A program made the position numbers and the translations under genes. Below, in pieces: positions 41,657 through 44,704 of a stretch of DNA of 44,704 nt; position 1 is the stretch's first letter; each line of letters opens with the position of its first letter. Below the pieces are notes generated by a model. That model was not told the DNA's origin, ran no database searches, and was given only the letters and a program-made list of their open reading frames with translations. The stretch covers positions 21,590-66,293 of the forward strand of contig MNCI01038194.1 of NCBI GenBank assembly GCA_015680685.1, in the 5' to 3' direction. The DNA is from Gnetum montanum (taxonomy: Eukaryota; Streptophyta; Gnetopsida; Gnetales; Gnetaceae).

Positions 41657-43500
41657 ATGGCTTCAAATAAGAATACAACATCACCTACCAAGGAACTATG
41701 AATAAGCAATGAAAGAATTAAAGAAGAAGAAGATTGGAGTATGCTAATGCAAACAAGGATCTCATATGCTCATCATGATCCTCACTATCTTGATTTTACA
41801 TTCATTTTTCATAAGGATAGGTAACTCAAGTGGAGAGATCTTCAAGGAAATGTTGTTCTACCAACAAAGAATTTGACACCCATTATGCCCCAAACTGCTC
41901 TTAAGGAAATGAAACTAAGTGAAGCACTTGGAGGGTATCATGAAACCAAATACATGACCTAACCATATGAACCTATTGATAAGCAATTAAGGAAAGACCA
42001 TGCCATGGAAACTAGATGTGAACAAGACAAGGAAAAGATAGTCAACTCTACTGTTGTCTTGGAGGATCTTGATGGATATGCGTTCATTACTAAACAACTC
42101 CACTGCAATCATGAGTTCCAATCACAAATTCCTATCATTCGACTGGATGAACCTATCAAGAATCCATCACACTCTAAATTAGCAGACATGCTTAGGTGGG
42201 AGGAAAAAGCCTCAAGGAATAAGCATGACTCAAGGCCAAGAGTTCCTACTATATCTCATAGAGAAGAACATCAGAGTCATCATAGGAGGACAAGCTAGCA
42301 CCATTCTCCTACTACCTCATCTACATCCTCACAATCATCAAAAGACTCTAACAAAAGGAGGTAAAAGTACAAAGACCATGACAGGAAGAGAGGAAAATTC
42401 ATGACCATCATTATCACTACTCAAGACATATTGATTCAGAAGATGAAGAATATGAACAATGTAGACACATGGATTGCAGAAATCATGAAATTGATAAGCA
42501 TAGAAGGGGGTACTACTACAATCAAGTGCACAAACCTGATCAAGATGATGAACCTCTAATGGAAACTTACAACATGATTAACATATAGAAAGTTGTACAT
42601 ATTCTAACTAGGCACGTGAAAGAGAGTCATATCAAATGGCTCAGTATGAACAACTTGCCAAGATTTGAAGGTGGTTATAATGTTGATCCACAACACCACC
42701 TCCAAGCTTTCCATGAAACCTACATCCTATAGAACATTGAAAGTGACTAACAAAAGTTAAAGTTGTTCCGATGAACACTTGTGAAAGAGGCAGAGAGCTA
42801 GTACTGATCACTCAACTTGAAGTAATCGAAAGATGGAGTATCATGCTAGAGATTTTTAATGACAAATACCAAGCCTACTCACGGGTGTATAACTTAAGAA
42901 AAAAAATCCAAGGATGGAAGAAAAAGACTCATGAAACCCTTGATGCAGCAATGGGTAGGTACTATTCATTACTACACGAATGCCTGGGCCATGGATTCTC
43001 ATAAAAGGAAAAAATAAGGCACATTGTAGATGGGCTATGAAACAAAACCAGGGAGAAACTTGGGACTTATGCCCAAGGTAGGTTGTCTAAAATGGCTTCC
43101 CATTGCATCCAAAGGTTAATTGATCAAGTGGCAAAGGAAGAAGGTGAATTAAGAAAGAGAAAATCTATTAAGAAGTATAACCAAGATCCATTAATCAGAA
43201 AAAGAGATGCACAAGTTTATGATACCCAAGAAGAAGAAACCATGAAATAGGAAATCCAAAAAAAGAGACTCTATTAATTTAGAAGACTACAACTAATATT
43301 GCAAAAAAGTTAGAGAAAATGTGGGACTTAGTATATGAAAAAATTGCAACTAAATTGAAGATTGTGAAGGAGAGAAGAAAGCAAGCCTTTGGAAAAGGCA
43401 AAGACAAGAAAAGGAAGAAAGAGTTTAGATGCAAGGGCAAAGTGGCTATAATGGCTAAGTGTTTAGATACTAGTTCCATTGACGAGAAGGGATGTGACGT
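41657..43500 (+). pseudogene. gag: Athila-like gag, decayed
   Basis: From ATG 41657 (MASNKNTTSPTKEL, then a stop) the same frame continues through 42005-42298. The segment near 41760 matches the minus-strand element's gag. The retrotransposon gag domain follows at about 42640-43000 after a frame change: LPRFEGGYNVDPQHHLQAFH and, near 42930, THETLDAAMGRYYSLLHECL, which fits the conserved 'EtL..a..Ry..LL..CP.HG' signature. A basic Lys/Arg-rich tail (43370-43440) may be the nucleocapsid part. Several stops make it non-functional. Confidence 0.75.
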
Positions 43501-44264
43501 GTGTTAGTATGAGCATCCTAAGGGATGTTGCATGGTGGTGACACATTTACAGGAAATGGGGACATACACATTCAATCCTAAATTTGTTAAGAAATAAATG
43601 CCTAGAAGATTACTTTATCCTCAAGGTAACTATAGATAGAATTTCCAACCAACATATTATCCTAGTGGAGTTGTACCATATCCACAAGAACTGTATCACT
43701 AGCAATGGAAATAACCCTAATCATGGGCCATGCCACCACCATGCCAGCAATATACATATTGACAACCTGATCCTTATGGATACAATGTCTAATGTTCAAT
43801 TTCATCAACCAATGCATTTGTTCAAACACAATAGTACTATATGCCTAAGTATCATAGAATGACATCACCAAGGACAAATCCACACTCAAACATGCATCCA
43901 CAAGTAGCTGATCCATCAAATCCAACTCATCCTTTACCACCAGTGCGACCACCTACTATGCAAGGTGAATTACCATCATCACTACAATAGAGAAGAGCTA
44001 CAAGGGTAGTGAACATATAAATATAGGATCTTACTAGTAACACTAAGTGCCAAATGAAGAAACTTCTTTTCTTTGGGACAAATTTTGAAAAGGTTGGTAG
44101 ATCACAACTTTATCGAGACAAGATTCACCTACATTAGATCCACCTATCAAAAATAATAAGCTTCCACCATCATCAAGCACAAACTTGCAAACTATCATGC
44201 TCATAGAAATAGTCATTGACTAGATAAAGGCAAGGCCACTCCCTAAGAAGAGAAATGATCTAGG
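43501..44264 (+). other. Gag-protease linker, decayed
   Basis: Proline-, glutamine- and tyrosine-rich frames with many stops connect gag to protease. No separate domain is visible. Confidence 0.5.
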
Positions 44265-44570
44265 AGTTTCTTTAATTTATTTATGAGTAGCTAGAAATTT
44301 GCCATGAAAATCTTTATTAGACTTAGGTTCTAGGATGAACTTGATCTCTTATGAAACATATTAAGCATGGAACTTACCACCTTGAAGGAGTGCAATATAA
44401 GGCTAGAGCTTGTAGATCAGTCTGTCACCATCCTTGAGATAGGTAGAGGATGTTGTGACCACTATCAATGGGTGGTCTTATCTAGTAGACTTTCTTGTAA
44501 TCAATGTGAGAAATGAAGATAAGGAATTTCCAATTATCATGAAAGGGCATGGCTTATCACAATCGATACT
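44265..44570 (+). pseudogene. Aspartic protease start, decayed
   Basis: LLDLGSRMNLIS with the active-site-like Asp-Leu-Gly-Ser at 44320-44331 matches the DLGAS-type protease of Athila elements. About 60 further codons read as protease-like with stops. RT would lie beyond the window. Confidence 0.55.
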
Positions 44571-44704
44571 AAGTTAAGCATGAGAGATTTATTTGTTGAA
44601 ATCTCTATGGAAGACATGCACAGAGCCATACATACGTAGTAGATTCCATGCATTACTATTGATAAAAAAGAGTGCAGTAGTGGACCAACCATTTAGAATG
44701 TCAA

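Larger units (their letters stand above)
41524..44704 (+). mobile_element. Athila-like Ty3/gypsy internal region, cut by window end
   Basis: Primer site, gag and the start of protease are present in order on the plus strand, with stops and at least one frame change. It is related to the minus-strand element at 35600-39728 and faces away from it; the two 5' LTRs are about 0.6 kb apart. Confidence 0.8.

Overview
This window looks like intergenic DNA from a large-genome seed plant, probably a conifer. It contains almost nothing but old transposable elements in AT-rich DNA. The open frames decay mainly by single-base transitions rather than indels, and plant-specific Ty3/gypsy lineages (Tat-like and Athila-like) are nested in one another. 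No bacterial, organellar, tRNA, rRNA or CRISPR feature was seen. The species call is inference.

Layout. 1-2150: no recognisable gene; a 64-bp block bounded by single Ns looks like an assembly artefact. 2150-8493: a decayed minus-strand LINE (endonuclease, reverse transcriptase, zf-RVT), split by a minus-strand solo LTR (3795-5349). 8494-13114: low-information DNA with one small possible secreted-peptide gene (9549-9839) and a 0.7-kb spaced duplication. 13115-15670 and 33168-33511: one minus-strand decayed gene ('gene 2') cut in two by the main element. 15671-33167: a 17.5-kb Tat-lineage retrotransposon with LTRs of 1208 and 1172 bp and a perfect 5-bp target duplication CTAAT. 33512-39728: a promoter-like stretch for gene 2, then a minus-strand Athila-like relic (INT, RNase H, RT tail, gag, tRNA-Asp-type PBS, LTR). 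39730-40200: a GC-rich island with a possible first exon of a host gene. About 40340-44704: a plus-strand Athila-like element (LTR, PBS, gag, start of protease) that leaves the window.

The main element is the point of interest. Gag-protease (17430-21683) and RT-RNase H-archaeal-type RNase H-integrase (27071-30460) are each one continuous frame with scattered stops. Between them, on the opposite strand, lies a complete intron-containing gene ('aORF'): TATA box, ATG, eight exons whose seven GT-AG introns join in phase, and a natural stop, about 1086 codons. It is now broken by twelve TAG/TGA stops and one 1-bp insertion. Because its introns are antisense to the genomic RNA, they can survive retrotransposition.

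A short CpG-containing palindrome, AGCGTATACGCT, and its CG-to-TG/CA decay products are repeated in the LTR U3, the leader, the aORF promoter and aORF intron 1. The other LTRs or promoters in the window carry different short palindromic words in the equivalent place. The working hypothesis is an element-encoded DNA-binding or anti-silencing protein paired with a family-specific site, comparable in logic to the VANC proteins of VANDAL DNA transposons. The layout and the motifs are seen in the sequence; the function is inference.
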